DNA of 64,000 nt from Siphonodentalium dalli (Eukaryota > Mollusca > Scaphopoda > Gadilida > Siphonodentaliidae), in NCBI GenBank assembly GCA_032622095.1, contig CP136061.1, positions 261,546,077 to 261,610,076 on the forward strand, given 5' to 3'. Made by a program: the position numbers and the translations under genes. Shown here in pieces: positions 25,301 through 28,703 of the stretch. Within the stretch, counting starts at the first letter, position 1, and each line of letters opens with the position of its first letter. The notes under the pieces were generated by a model. That model saw only the letters and a list, made by a program, of their open reading frames with translations, had not been told where the DNA came from and did not search any database.

Positions 25301-26320
25301 TTGAAAATATTCCATACATCTATTTTTAAATCTTCGAAATAAATAAAAAGCCTCCCTACCATTCCATTATATATATTGCCAAATTAATTATTATTAAATT
25401 TTACTGGCCATAGCCAAGCCTTGAAATAGTGTCGAATGGGATCCCCAGAGGGTGAATTTAGTGAAGCTATCCCACATGGCCCACTAGCATCACCAATTTT
25501 GGTCAGCGACCTTTTATTATATTATTAATGCTACAACATATTATATTATTCAACATATTATATTATTCATGCTTATTATTCTTACAGATGTGCTCGAGTC
25601 ATTTCTATATTCCAAGTGCTCTCAGGGAACTGTATTCCTACGTATCCAAGTATGATAAAGAGGTGAGTTCTGGTTAATTTACTCCACCCCCTCCCCTCTC
25701 AGGGAACTGTATTCCTACGTATCCAAGTATGACAAAGAGGTGAGTTCTGTCTAATTTAAGTTGTTGTCAACGTGGTTTTAAATTTAGGTACTAAAACCAT
25801 TCCTGAAAATTTAACTCTAAAATATCAGCAAATTGGTAAATGCCATAGTCAATAATTACTTTGTTCTCGTTTCAAAATATAAAAACTAAATTTGCATAGT
25901 TCAACTTTTTTCCCAATTATTTATTGACGCTATATATACTTAATAAAACATTTCAAAATGACAACTACCATAATGGCCTGGTATTTGCGGGAGGGGGGGG
26001 GGCTTTCACCCACAACTCGTAAACACCTTACATACATTCAAAATCGAAATGATACCTTGTGCATTTTTTATTACGCAGACCATGTTTATGAATGGACAAT
26101 CATTAAAAATAATTTTATGTTTTAGATATGCATATAATTTATAGTGTCTCCATTATAACAAACATTGCCGCAAAGAAGTAACATTATACTATTTCCTTTG
26201 CAGCTGATGGCAGCGCTAGATGAAGATAACAGTACGTTACGACACCAGCTGTCATCAAAACTCGGTCATGTGATAACGGCGATGGAAGGACCGCGTGGTG
26301 ACATGCCGGGATATGTCTAG
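82..26320 (+). CDS. plexA: Plexin, A class (3' part of gene, 26 exons; Sema domain upstream of window)
   Basis: This encodes a semaphorin receptor of the plexin family, a single-pass plasma-membrane protein whose cytoplasmic GAP domain acts on Rap-type small GTPases and whose Rho-binding domain takes Rac/Rnd GTPases. Joining 26 GT/AG exons gives one uninterrupted frame of about 1275 residues: end of IPT1, PSI2, IPT2, PSI3, four more IPT repeats, a membrane helix near residue 640, and about 615 cytoplasmic residues, the usual plexin length. The two arginine motifs of the GAP (LRRTES at the exon 15/16 join and LLLRFWVN in exon 23) are intact. A-class assignment rests on blocks such as [14 protein letters not shown] and [21 protein letters not shown] basic R-K-R5 tract in the ectodomain is unusual for this class. 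The stop is TAG at 26318-26320. Signal peptide, Sema and PSI1 are missing because the gene begins before the window. Confidence 0.95.
207..423. mobile_element. Palindromic MITE with TA target duplication, copy 1
   Basis: An almost perfect hairpin of about 215 bp. Its ends are CAGTAATGCC and GGCATTACTG, flanked by TA on both sides, which fits a Tc1/mariner-type non-autonomous element. The centre is a short GCTCTCAGTGAGAGC palindrome. It shares sequence with 4094-4203 and 18710-18921. It lies in the intron after plexin exon 1. Confidence 0.8.
541..900. repeat. Dispersed repeat with GTCCGTCCGTCC start
   Basis: Intronic sequence with the CTTGTGTGTCCGTCCGTCC start and ATCCGATCTTCACCAAACTC phrase, recurring in modified form at 780-840 (CATCCAATCGTCACTAAACCTC). 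It looks like a diverged internal duplication of an invertebrate interspersed repeat. No coding content is seen. Confidence 0.45.
962..1078. repeat. Tandem repeat, three copies of about 37-43 bp
   Basis: The unit TTACAGGCATGTTCAGGATC followed by ACTTCTCGATTGTAGCT occurs three times in a row, the last two separated by ATAT. It is intronic in the plexin gene and non-coding. Confidence 0.85.
1458..1569 (+). CDS. plexA: Plexin exon 2 (PSI2)
   Basis: Acceptor ttttcag, donor gtaagt. It encodes a cysteine-rich plexin-semaphorin-integrin module with [19 protein letters not shown] cysteine spacing typical of the second PSI of plexins. The 112 nt complete a serine codon with the previous exon and end in frame. 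Confidence 0.93.
1957..2351. mobile_element. TTAA-flanked palindromic MITE, family A, copy 1
   Basis: Flanked by TTAA at 1953-1956 and 2352-2355. The ends are CCCTTTACCCAACA and TGTTGGGTAAAGGG. TTAA duplication plus CCCTTT ends fits a piggyBac-like non-autonomous element. It contains two copies of the core hairpin built on CCAATGCATTCTCTTATATA, in inverted arrangement around an AT-rich middle. It sits in a plexin intron and has no coding capacity. Confidence 0.85.
2520..2670. mobile_element. hAT-like MITE (CAAGCCTTGAAATA family), copy 1
   Basis: A 151-bp near-perfect palindrome with ends CAAGCCTTGAAATA and TATTTCAAGGCTTG. It is flanked by the perfect 8-bp duplication GAATGGAA (2512-2519 and 2671-2678), which is diagnostic of hAT-type insertion. 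About ten further related copies lie in the window. Confidence 0.88.
2830..2961 (+). CDS. plexA: Plexin exon 3 (start of IPT2)
   Basis: Acceptor ccttgcag, donor gtacgg, 132 nt, phase 0 at both ends. It encodes the segment after PSI2 with CPQI and the IPT strand [13 protein letters not shown], equivalent to the IPT2 start of other plexins. Confidence 0.9.
3221..3292. repeat. Fragment of long-TIR element related to 31581-32163
   Basis: The phrase ATCCCAAGCTGTTGTGGACC plus GAGAATACTTTGTCTA matches the right end of the element at 31581-32163 (ATCCCAAGCTGTTGTGGACT). Only the terminal repeat portion is present, in a plexin intron. Confidence 0.6.
3329..3433 (+). CDS. plexA: Plexin exon 4 (IPT2)
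   Basis: Acceptor cttccag, donor gtaagt, 105 nt, phase 0. Encodes [20 protein letters not shown] and a CNFPA end, equivalent to the YECLFHIPG-type segment in other plexin A proteins. Confidence 0.9.
3474..3919. mobile_element. TTAA-flanked palindromic MITE, family A, copy 2
   Basis: TTAA at 3470-3473 and 3920-3923. It has the same CCCTTTACCCAACA ends (right end with one change, GTAAAGAG) and two core hairpins. It begins about 40 bp after the exon 4 donor. The left subterminal part contains the AAAGCTTCAACAGCCTAAAA block shared by all long copies. Confidence 0.83.
4094..4203. mobile_element. Palindromic MITE with TA target duplication, copy 2 (short)
   Basis: A 110-bp version of the 207-423 element, lacking its centre. 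Ends CAGTAATGCC and GGCATTACTG are flanked by TA. Confidence 0.78.
4426..4556. mobile_element. hAT-like MITE (CAAGCCTTGAAATA family), copy 2
   Basis: Flanked by a perfect 8-bp duplication TCAGTTAT (4418-4425 and 4557-4564). The ends match copy 1. The right arm has lost about 20 bp relative to copy 1. Confidence 0.87.
4699..4795 (+). CDS. plexA: Plexin exon 5 (end of IPT2)
   Basis: Acceptor atttcag, donor gtatga, 97 nt, ends one base into a codon. Encodes [20 protein letters not shown], comparable to the LPVNLSVVWNG strand of plexin A that precedes PSI3. Confidence 0.9.
4852..5232. mobile_element. TTAA-flanked palindromic MITE, family A, copy 3
   Basis: TTAA at 4848-4851 and 5233-5236, same ends as copy 1, two core hairpins. 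It sits about 50 bp after the exon 5 donor. Confidence 0.85.
5237..5874. other. Plexin intron remainder, no element recognised
   Basis: AT-rich intronic sequence between a family A MITE and exon 6. I see no open frame, repeat or RNA gene in it. Confidence 0.6.
5875..6047 (+). CDS. plexA: Plexin exon 6 (PSI3)
   Basis: Acceptor atttcag, donor gtatga, 173 nt. It encodes a third PSI module with cysteines in [31 protein letters not shown], and ends PAPIIDK leading into the next IPT. Confidence 0.93.
6509..6590. repeat. Short inverted repeat
   Basis: GAAATAATTCATGAGAGGCAGGGAC and its near-complement GTCCCTGCCTCG..AATGAATTATTTC face each other across about 35 bp. A small MITE-like hairpin in the intron after exon 6; no target duplication resolved. 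Confidence 0.6.
6878..7029 (+). CDS. plexA: Plexin exon 7 (start of IPT3)
   Basis: Acceptor atttcag, donor gtatgt, 152 nt. Encodes [20 protein letters not shown], the classic IPT opening (P-x-x-G-P-x-x-G-G-T-x-x-T-I-x-G). Confidence 0.93.
7680..7782 (+). CDS. plexA: Plexin exon 8 (end of IPT3)
   Basis: Acceptor tttttcag, donor gtgagt, 103 nt. Encodes [20 protein letters not shown] and ends RENFSYQ, the closing strands of IPT3. Confidence 0.9.
8511..8589. repeat. Inverted repeat with TTCCATAGAGTATGGATGCA arms
   Basis: TTCCATAGAGTATGGATGCA and TGCATCCATACTCTATGGAA are perfect complements about 35 bp apart in the intron before exon 9. The phrase TTGCATCCAT also occurs at 8405-8415. Confidence 0.65.
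8713..8849 (+). CDS. plexA: Plexin exon 9 (start of IPT4)
   Basis: Acceptor attttag, donor gtgagt, 137 nt. Encodes [20 protein letters not shown] and VGDLPCQIL, an IPT repeat opening. Confidence 0.93.
8937..9111. repeat. Minisatellite, 22-bp unit, about 8 copies
   Basis: The unit ATCAAGTAAGCCAGCCGTAG plus TT repeats about eight times with one base change. It lies 90 bp after the exon 9 donor. Each unit contains a donor-like CAAGTAAG and an acceptor-like GCCAG. Confidence 0.95.
9409..9475. repeat. Tandem duplication of the exon 10 acceptor region, 31-bp unit
   Basis: GAGATATCAGAACATATATC / GAGATTTCAGAACATATATC each followed by TCTTGTATTT occur back to back and run into the ttgcag acceptor of exon 10. 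The duplicated stretch is the pyrimidine-rich part of the acceptor. Confidence 0.8.
9477..9653 (+). CDS. plexA: Plexin exon 10 (end of IPT4, start of IPT5)
   Basis: Acceptor ttgcag, donor gtgagt, 177 nt. Encodes SVMCKTPAL, then [20 protein letters not shown], the IPT4 end and IPT5 opening. Its last 46 nt and donor are repeated twice more in the intron. The first donor is chosen because reading through gives TGA at once. Confidence 0.92.
9608..9762. repeat. Three tandem copies (53 bp) of exon 10 end plus splice donor
   Basis: Period 53 bp: copies begin at 9608, 9661 and 9714. Copy 1 is the real exon end ([15 protein letters not shown] codons) and donor; copies 2 and 3 are intronic with donors CAGGTGAGTT and CAGGTGGGAT. 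Copy 3 carries several substitutions, copy 2 one or two, so copying was likely stepwise. Confidence 0.95.
10127..10244 (+). CDS. plexA: Plexin exon 11 (IPT5)
   Basis: Acceptor attgcag, donor gtaagt, 118 nt. Encodes [20 protein letters not shown], matching the S-G-G-T-x-L-T-V-x-G-T-N-L motif of plexin IPT5. Confidence 0.93.
10300..10330. repeat. AAT microsatellite
   Basis: About nine ATA/AAT triplets in the intron after exon 11. Confidence 0.9.
10530..10625. mobile_element. hAT-like MITE (CAAGCCTTG family), diverged copy
   Basis: Contains AATGAGGTCCCCACAGGGTG and CACCCTCTGGGGACCTCATT arms of the same palindrome as 2520-2670. The outer ends are diverged and no target duplication is visible. 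Confidence 0.65.
10726..10986 (+). CDS. plexA: Plexin exon 12 (IPT5 end, basic cleavage-like site, IPT6 start)
   Basis: Acceptor ttacag, donor gtttgt, 261 nt, phase 0. It encodes [16 protein letters not shown], then [11 protein letters not shown] at 10789-10821, then [20 protein letters not shown] and PNPEVYKF. The last part matches the GFVMDNV and YYPDPV blocks of plexin A. The basic run fits an R-x-K/R-R proprotein-convertase consensus; such cleavage is known in B-class plexins, so here it is a prediction. Confidence 0.92.
11013..11135. mobile_element. TTAA palindromic MITE, family B, 5' fragment
   Basis: TTAA at 11009-11012 then CCCTTCCATGACTGAAGCTT and one core hairpin CCAATGCATTCTCTTATATA. 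The right end is lost where the GTTATGGCCC repeat begins. Confidence 0.7.
11136..11370. repeat. Fragment of the GTCCGGATGATAAC repeat family
   Basis: GAGTTATGGCCCTTTTTGTT and TATGATAACTTTTGTAAATC phrases and the ending GCTCTTGTTAAAA match the larger block at 12660-13555. Non-coding. Confidence 0.6.
11408..11584 (+). CDS. plexA: Plexin exon 13 (IPT6)
   Basis: Acceptor gtttcag, donor gtatga, 177 nt, phase 0. Encodes [20 protein letters not shown], then [20 protein letters not shown], the conserved plexin A segment [20 protein letters not shown]-like. Ends VKV into exon 14. Confidence 0.93.
11585..12167. other. Plexin intron, no gene
   Basis: AT-rich intron sequence. TCGAATA/TTCGAAT-type phrases near 11610-11720 and 12090-12150 (for example CTAATCAAATAATCGGTTAT) face each other and may be ends of a diverged inverted-repeat element. 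No coding signal. Confidence 0.4.
12172..12374. mobile_element. TTAA palindromic MITE, family B, copy 2
   Basis: TTAA at 12168-12171 and 12375-12378. Starts CCCTTTCATGACTGGAGCG and ends CATGAAAGGA. Contains degraded core hairpins and a TATATATA run. Confidence 0.75.
12660..13555. repeat. GTCCGGATGATAAC interspersed repeat, internally repeated
   Basis: TTGTCCGGATGATAACTTTA with GAGTTATGCCCCTTTTTT-type phrases recurs about five times at roughly 150-270-bp spacing. The block starts with ACGCCTGTTTGAAAAAACGG and ends GCGTAGCTCTTGTTTT. It gives open frames of 60-96 residues that are repeat-derived, not genes. This repeat type is familiar from bivalve genomes. Confidence 0.75.
13786..14357 (+). 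CDS. plexA: Plexin exon 14 (membrane helix, juxtamembrane helix, GAP start)
   Basis: Acceptor ttccag, donor gtgagt, 572 nt, the largest exon. Membrane helix at about 13855-13929 ([20 protein letters not shown] and following) with stop-transfer YRRQNTK. A coiled-coil-prone juxtamembrane helix [20 protein letters not shown] follows, then the GAP start with [18 protein letters not shown] and [12 protein letters not shown]. The position usually RDR in plexin A reads RDK. Confidence 0.96.
14415..14655. mobile_element. TTAA MITE family B, degenerate double fragment
   Basis: Two damaged core hairpins (TGCATTCTCTTATATATGCA and AATGCATTCTCTTATATATG) with family B spacer words GCAGCATTAAAGA and TTCATGACA. 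Terminal TTAA ends are not recognisable. Confidence 0.6.
14774..15153. mobile_element. TTAA-flanked palindromic MITE, family A, copy 4
   Basis: TTAA at 14770-14773 and 15154-15157. Ends CCCTTTACCCAACA and TGTTGGGTAAAGGG. Two core hairpins; opposite internal orientation to copy 1. Confidence 0.85.
15326..15865. mobile_element. Palindromic MITE, family C (GTGACCCGCCATATC ends), copy 1
   Basis: Terminal inverted repeat ATGTGACCCGCCATATCAAA continuing through CCAGTCGTAAGTCAGGATTT, mirrored at 15818-15865. It contains the same core hairpin CCAATGCATTCTCTTATATA as families A and B although its ends are unrelated. The internal part has an AGGACATAAAATAAAAAACA block and GGGGCTCTGTATAGGTG. Confidence 0.8.
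15945..16019 (+). CDS. plexA: Plexin exon 15 (GAP, first arginine motif)
   Basis: Acceptor tttcag, donor gtaaga, 75 nt. Encodes [20 protein letters not shown] then LMLR; the second arginine of the LRR motif is completed by exon 16. Confidence 0.93.
16623..16689 (+). CDS. plexA: Plexin exon 16 (GAP)
   Basis: Acceptor ttacag, donor gtatgt, 67 nt. Encodes [20 protein letters not shown], completing the catalytic RRTES motif. A minisatellite starts immediately after its donor. Confidence 0.94.
16696..16915. repeat. Minisatellite, 27-bp unit, about 8 copies, abutting exon 16 donor
   Basis: Unit CTTCATACTACTCTCGCCTT plus ATACATA, period 27, starting 6 bp after the exon 16 boundary, directly after gtatgt. 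Later copies have single-base changes (CCCACGTG, CGCGTT). Its open frames are repeat artefacts. Confidence 0.96.
17005..17118. mobile_element. hAT-like MITE (CAAGCCTTG family), diverged copy
   Basis: AATGAGGTCTCCAGAGGGTG and CACCCTCTGGGGACCTGATT arms around GATGCTATCCCACACAGCAG. Outer ends lost. Confidence 0.65.
17356..17502 (+). CDS. plexA: Plexin exon 17 (GAP, first lobe, into RBD)
   Basis: Acceptor ttccag, donor gtatgt, 147 nt, phase 0. Encodes [40 protein letters not shown] and REKLEPKTM. The [12 protein letters not shown] block is characteristic of A-class plexins. Confidence 0.96.
17773..18149. mobile_element. hAT non-autonomous element, CAGGGGCGCCGGAAG ends
   Basis: Perfect terminal repeats CAGGGGCGCCGGAAG / CTTCCGGCGCCCCTG, 377 bp, flanked by the perfect 8-bp duplication GAGAGATA (17765-17772, 18150-18157). 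G- and C-rich subterminal runs; no transposase. In a plexin intron. Confidence 0.92.
18219..18465. mobile_element. TTAA palindromic MITE, family B, copy 3
   Basis: TTAA at 18215-18218 and 18466-18469. Two diverged core hairpins. The right end GGAAGCTCCAGTCATGTAAG is the complement of the family B left end. It ends about 40 bp before exon 18. Confidence 0.78.
18512..18659 (+). CDS. plexA: Plexin exon 18 (Rho-binding domain)
   Basis: Acceptor ttttcag, donor gtaagt, 148 nt. Encodes [20 protein letters not shown] and [20 protein letters not shown], then RPIAQELDL. Matches the ubiquitin-like RBD inserted in the plexin GAP domain (D-T-x-x-Q-A-K-E-K and S-Q-R-P). Confidence 0.96.
18710..18921. mobile_element. 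Palindromic MITE with TA target duplication, copy 3
   Basis: A 212-bp near-perfect hairpin flanked by TA, the best preserved copy of the 207-423 family. It lies 50 bp after the exon 18 donor. Confidence 0.82.
19458..19558. mobile_element. TTAA MITE family B-like fragment
   Basis: TTAA at 19454-19457 followed by CCCTTTCATCACTGGAGCTT, then GGAAGCCCCATACAGGTGG and GGGGCTCCATAAGGGTAG, interrupted by the next element's TTAA at 19559. Confidence 0.6.
19563..19801. mobile_element. TTAA palindromic MITE, family B, copy 4
   Basis: TTAA at 19559-19562 and 19802-19805; start CCCTTCCATGACTGGAGTTT, end CATGAAAGGG. Contains two partly decayed core hairpins. Confidence 0.8.
19813..19921. repeat. Hairpin with ATAAGGATTAACTGTCATGT arms
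   Basis: ATAAGGATTAACTGTCATGT and ACATGACAGTTAATCCTTAT are perfect complements about 65 bp apart. Small MITE-like inverted repeat directly next to a family B element. Confidence 0.8.
20345..20512 (+). CDS. plexA: Plexin exon 19 (Rho-binding domain)
   Basis: Acceptor ttatag, donor gtgagt, 168 nt. Encodes [20 protein letters not shown] then [20 protein letters not shown]. Matches plexin W-K-R-L-N-T-L-x-H-Y-x-V-x-D-G. The exon end and donor are repeated twice downstream. Confidence 0.95.
20481..20606. repeat. Three tandem copies (41 bp) of exon 19 end plus splice donor
   Basis: Period 41 bp: copies begin at 20481, 20522 and 20563. Copy 1 contains the coding end (QYETIKSLN) and donor TGGTGAGTTA; copy 2 has a changed donor TGGTCAGTTA; copy 3 has an intact donor. 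Use of a later donor would put TAA in frame within ten codons. Confidence 0.95.
21060..21165. repeat. Imperfect tandem repeat TTGGTAAATAAATTTTAACTAA
   Basis: Four AT-rich copies of about 25 bp in the intron before exon 20. Confidence 0.8.
21202..21290 (+). CDS. plexA: Plexin exon 20 (RBD end, variable linker)
   Basis: Acceptor ttgcag, donor gtgagt, 89 nt. Encodes a Ser/Thr/Asn-rich linker then ATKRWHL, which matches the T-K-L-W-H-L-V-K block where the second GAP lobe begins. Confidence 0.93.
21325..21562. mobile_element. TTAA palindromic MITE, family B, copy 5
   Basis: TTAA at 21321-21324 and 21563-21566. Start CCCTTCCATGACTGGAGCTT, end GTCATGAAAAGG. Two decayed core hairpins. Confidence 0.78.
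21814..21925. repeat. Tandem duplication, 54-bp unit
   Basis: AAAGTGATGTGAACACTCCA / AAAGTGAGGTGGAACACTCC each followed by the GTAGGGTGATCAAATAGAAA block, twice. A related single copy is at 35088-35150. Confidence 0.88.
22277..22357 (+). CDS. plexA: Plexin exon 21 (GAP second lobe)
   Basis: Acceptor cttacag, donor gtaatt, 81 nt, phase 0. Encodes [20 protein letters not shown] then TRLLSTK, the conserved S-E-I-Y-L-T-R-L-L block. Confidence 0.96.
22738..22800. mobile_element. hAT-like MITE half copy
   Basis: AGCATCACTAAATTCACCCT and CTGGGGATCTCATTCTGCAA followed by TTCAAGCCTT: only the right arm of the CAAGCCTTG family remains, just upstream of exon 22. Confidence 0.6.
22841..23001 (+). CDS. 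plexA: Plexin exon 22 (GAP second lobe)
   Basis: Acceptor ctgcag, donor gtgaga, 161 nt. Encodes [40 protein letters not shown] and IHMWKCN. Very close to other plexins. Confidence 0.97.
23628..23775 (+). CDS. plexA: Plexin exon 23 (GAP, second arginine motif)
   Basis: Acceptor tttcag, donor gtaatt, 148 nt. Encodes [49 protein letters not shown]. The arginine of LLLRFWVN (23638-23640) is the second GAP arginine. Confidence 0.98.
23776..24600. other. Plexin intron, no gene
   Basis: AT-rich intron. A 98-residue open frame at 23972-24268 has low-complexity hydrophobic composition and no recognisable domain; I treat it as chance. Confidence 0.55.
24605..24986. mobile_element. TTAA-flanked palindromic MITE, family A, copy 5
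   Basis: TTAA at 24601-24604 and 24987-24990; ends CCCTTTACCCAACA and GTAAAGGG (right end short by one repeat of GGCCGGTTTT). Two core hairpins. It ends about 30 bp before exon 24. Confidence 0.84.
25016..25156 (+). CDS. plexA: Plexin exon 24 (GAP end)
   Basis: Acceptor ttgacag, donor gtcagt, 141 nt, phase 0. Encodes [47 protein letters not shown], matching the plexin A D-I-P-x-Y-K and S-D-Q-x-M blocks. Confidence 0.96.
25166..25270. mobile_element. hAT-like MITE (CAAGCCTTG family), left part
   Basis: CAAGCCTTGAAATAGTTTGT and AATGAGGTCCCCAGAGGGTG start 10 bp after the exon 24 donor. The right arm is replaced by unrelated sequence. Confidence 0.65.
25415..25515. mobile_element. hAT-like MITE (CAAGCCTTG family), left part
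   Basis: CAAGCCTTGAAATAGTGTCG then GGATCCCCAGAGGGTGAATT and CACCAATTTTGGTCAGCGAC: a second decayed copy within the same intron. Confidence 0.6.
25588..25662 (+). CDS. plexA: Plexin exon 25 (C-terminal GAP helix)
   Basis: Acceptor cttacag, donor gtgagt, 75 nt, phase 0. Encodes [20 protein letters not shown] and KYDKE, comparable to S-A-L-H-E-I-Y-S-Y-I-x-K-Y-K-D-E in plexin A. The exon end is duplicated downstream. Confidence 0.95.
25620..25760. repeat. Two tandem copies (77 bp) of exon 25 end plus donor, forming a possible pseudo-exon
   Basis: Copy 1 at 25620 and copy 2 at 25697, period 77. Copy 2 retains GTATTCCTACGTATCCAAGT and donor GAGGTGAGTTCTG. The junction supplies a pyrimidine tract CCACCCCCTCCCCTCTCAG, so 25703-25739 has both an acceptor and a donor. 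Inclusion of those 37 nt would shift frame and meet TGA. Confidence 0.95.
26204..26320 (+). CDS. plexA: Plexin terminal exon 26
   Basis: Acceptor cctttgcag. Encodes [38 protein letters not shown] then TAG. The L-x-x-K-L-x-x-V-x-x-x-M pattern matches the plexin A C-terminus, but the tail after it is longer than in vertebrates. No clear PDZ ligand. Confidence 0.95.
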   Translation: MMAALDEDNSTLRHQLSSKLGHVITAMEGPRGDMPGYV

Positions 26321-26645
26321 CGGTCAAGGAACCCATATCTGCAAAGCTGTGATCAGAAACTCGTATAAAGTGAACATGCCTGTGCTATCAATACCAGAAG
26401 GATACTCCCTTATTATATACCACAATGTCTTTCATTATTTGTGTGGCGTCCATAAAACATGTGACGTCAGTTTTATGTTCTAGTCCTATATGCGTTGTTT
26501 GTTTTGAGTGTTTATGTCCAGATAAATTTGTAACCATTTGGTTAATTTCTGTGCTGAGTTTGCTCTTTCCCATATACGATGACATATCTATCTTTATTTG
26601 AAACCGCTAATACTTACTGCACAATATGTTGATAGGTGGAGAATG

Positions 26646-26651
26646 AATAAA
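26646..26651 (+). terminator. Plexin polyadenylation signal
   Basis: AATAAA 326 nt after the stop, within GAATGAATAAACATTTTGG. It is the first canonical signal downstream, giving a short 3' UTR of about 350 nt that ends before the repeat at 26731. Confidence 0.6.
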
Positions 26652-26730
26652 CATTTTGGAAGGAAAATATTGTTGTTGGTAACGTTTCTCTCTAAAAAAT
26701 GAGGTGAATGGGTTACTATCACCATGTGAC

Positions 26731-26969
26731 AAACCTTGAAATAGTGTATCTGTTATTTGCAGAATGAGGTCCCCAGAGGGTGAATTAAGTGATGCTATCC
26801 CACACTGCATGCTAATATCACCACATTCACCCTTTGGGGGACCTCATTCTGCTTGGCCCTCAACTGCTAAAGATGAGGCCAAGCAGAATGAGGTCCTCGG
26901 AGTTGGTAGCATCACTAAGTTTACCCTCTGTGGACCTCATTCTGCAGATGAGAGAGATTATTTGAAGGC
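26731..26969. mobile_element. hAT-like MITE, compound copy
   Basis: Starts AAACCTTGAAATAGTGTATC, ends TTATTTGAAGGCTT. Four arms (two inward, two outward) of the GAGGTCCCCAGAGGGTGAAT type, so one copy has inserted in or recombined with another; centre CAACTGCTAAAGATGAGGCC. Confidence 0.7.
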
Positions 26970-27380
26970 TTACAGACGACTGCCATGAAGATGGGGTATA
27001 TTATTTGTCTGCAAAGGCATAATCTGATATTGGTTTAATTTTTATTGTAATTCATAGTAAATCTTTTAGCTAATCTGCAATTTTCCTTGATTGAGGACAC
27101 TAACAAGATAGAGTGCTTTCTCTTGGTATGCTCGGAACATTTTCACACAGATTACTATTCTAAAAATAGCCCCTAAAACTGTCCCCATGAATGTCATAAG
27201 AAATTCTTAATAAAATCTATATTAACTGATAGCTTTTCAGGACAGGTGTCTATCCATATCTATTCATTTATACCCTAGAATCTTTATAAAATTTGCTGGG
27301 AAGAGATACTCAACTCATATCTATTATTTTATACCCCGGAATCGATATAAAACTTACTGAGAAGAGATAACCATCTTTAA

Positions 27381-27624
27381 CCCTTTACCCAACAAACCGG
27401 CCAAAAACGTCCAAATAAAGTCGCAACAGCCTAAATTATCTTGGGTCTATCTCAATAAAACCATACAAATATGGATATCATTGGAACCGGCTCATTGACC
27501 ACATTGTGATGGTTACAGTTATGCCCTGTGCCAATGCATTCTCTTATATATGCGAGTCGACCTATGGTCGACTCGCATATATAAGAGAATGCATTGGCAC
27601 AGGGCCGTTATGTTGGGTAAAGGG
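27381..27624. mobile_element. TTAA MITE, family A, single-hairpin copy
   Basis: TTAA at 27377-27380 and 27625-27628. Unlike other copies it has one core only, and that core is a perfect palindrome centred on CGAGTCGACCTATGGTCGACTCG split at the middle. It looks like a deletion between the two cores of a long copy. Confidence 0.85.
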
Positions 27625-27820
27625 TTAAATACTTAACTGATTATCAAAGTAATTTTTGGATTCATCGTTCTGTACTAAGCAAACTTAGCATATGTTTCGC
27701 TGCCACCTGCCATGATCTGTATAAAATTTTGATATATATATTTTTGTTATGAAGATTGTGTTTGGGTAAGGCAACATTTCCCTTCATCACTTACAAACTT
27801 GTTACATCATCTTTTATTAA

Positions 27821-28183
27821 CCCTTTACCCAACAAAACCGGCCAAATAAAGCTTCAACAGCCTAAAATATCTTCGGTCTGTCTCAATAGAACCATACAAA
27901 TATGGATATCATTGGAACCGGCTCCTTGACCACATTGTGATAGTTACAGTTATGCCCTGTGCCAATGCATTCTCTTATATATGCGAGTCGACCATAGGTC
28001 GCCTCGCATATATAAGAGAATGCATTGGCCTAAAAAAATCTTTTTTTAACACTTTTTACCATTTTTTCTTACATTCTTTAACAATTTTATAATTTTTAAT
28101 GTGTTAAGCCAATGCATTCTCTTATATATGCGAGGCGACCTATGGTCGACTCGCATATATAAGAGAATGCATTGGCACAGGGC
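27821..28183. mobile_element. TTAA MITE, family A, copy lacking right end
   Basis: TTAA at 27817-27820, start CCCTTTACCCAACA, two cores, then GGCACAGGGCA runs straight into a hAT-like MITE at 28184. The right TIR is missing. Confidence 0.8.
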
Positions 28184-28412
28184 ATTTGCAGAATGAGGTC
28201 CTCAGGGGTGAATTTCTGCTTTGGCATCAACTGCTATAGAAACTGAACAGAAGGGAAAAAGTTAATTTGAGACCATAGATACTTCCCACAAGATAAGGCC
28301 TAAGCAGAATGAGGGTGAATTTGGTGATGCTATTCGGCTATGCTGGGTAGCATCACTAAACTCTGAGGATCTCATTCTGCAAATATCAGACATACTATTT
28401 CCAGCCTTGGGC
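28184..28412. mobile_element. hAT-like MITE, compound decayed copy
   Basis: TTTGCAGAATGAGGTCCTCA at the left, ATTCTGCAAATATCAGACATACTATTTCCAGCC at the right, with GATAAGGCCTAAGCAGAATG inside. Built from arms of the CAAGCCTTG family, like 26731-26969. Confidence 0.6.
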
Positions 28413-28703
28413 ATATCCTAGAATTCCAATGGTCATCCAAGATTTCCATGTAAAGTTTTTAGAAGATGATTTTCGAAAGACGTGGAGAAATTTCAACATA
28501 TACAATAGAGTGATATATATTATAATATAAGCAGTATATAATTTAAGCAGTGGTGTTATTTTGTAGTCATAATCATAATAAAATTTCCACTTACTCTACT
28601 GTGCTGCCCTTTGTAATTGACCCAGTAACTGGGGTAATTATTATGTATTTATAACTGTGATCAAACCATTTTCTGCACTGCTAGCAACTGTTCATTGACT
28701 GCT

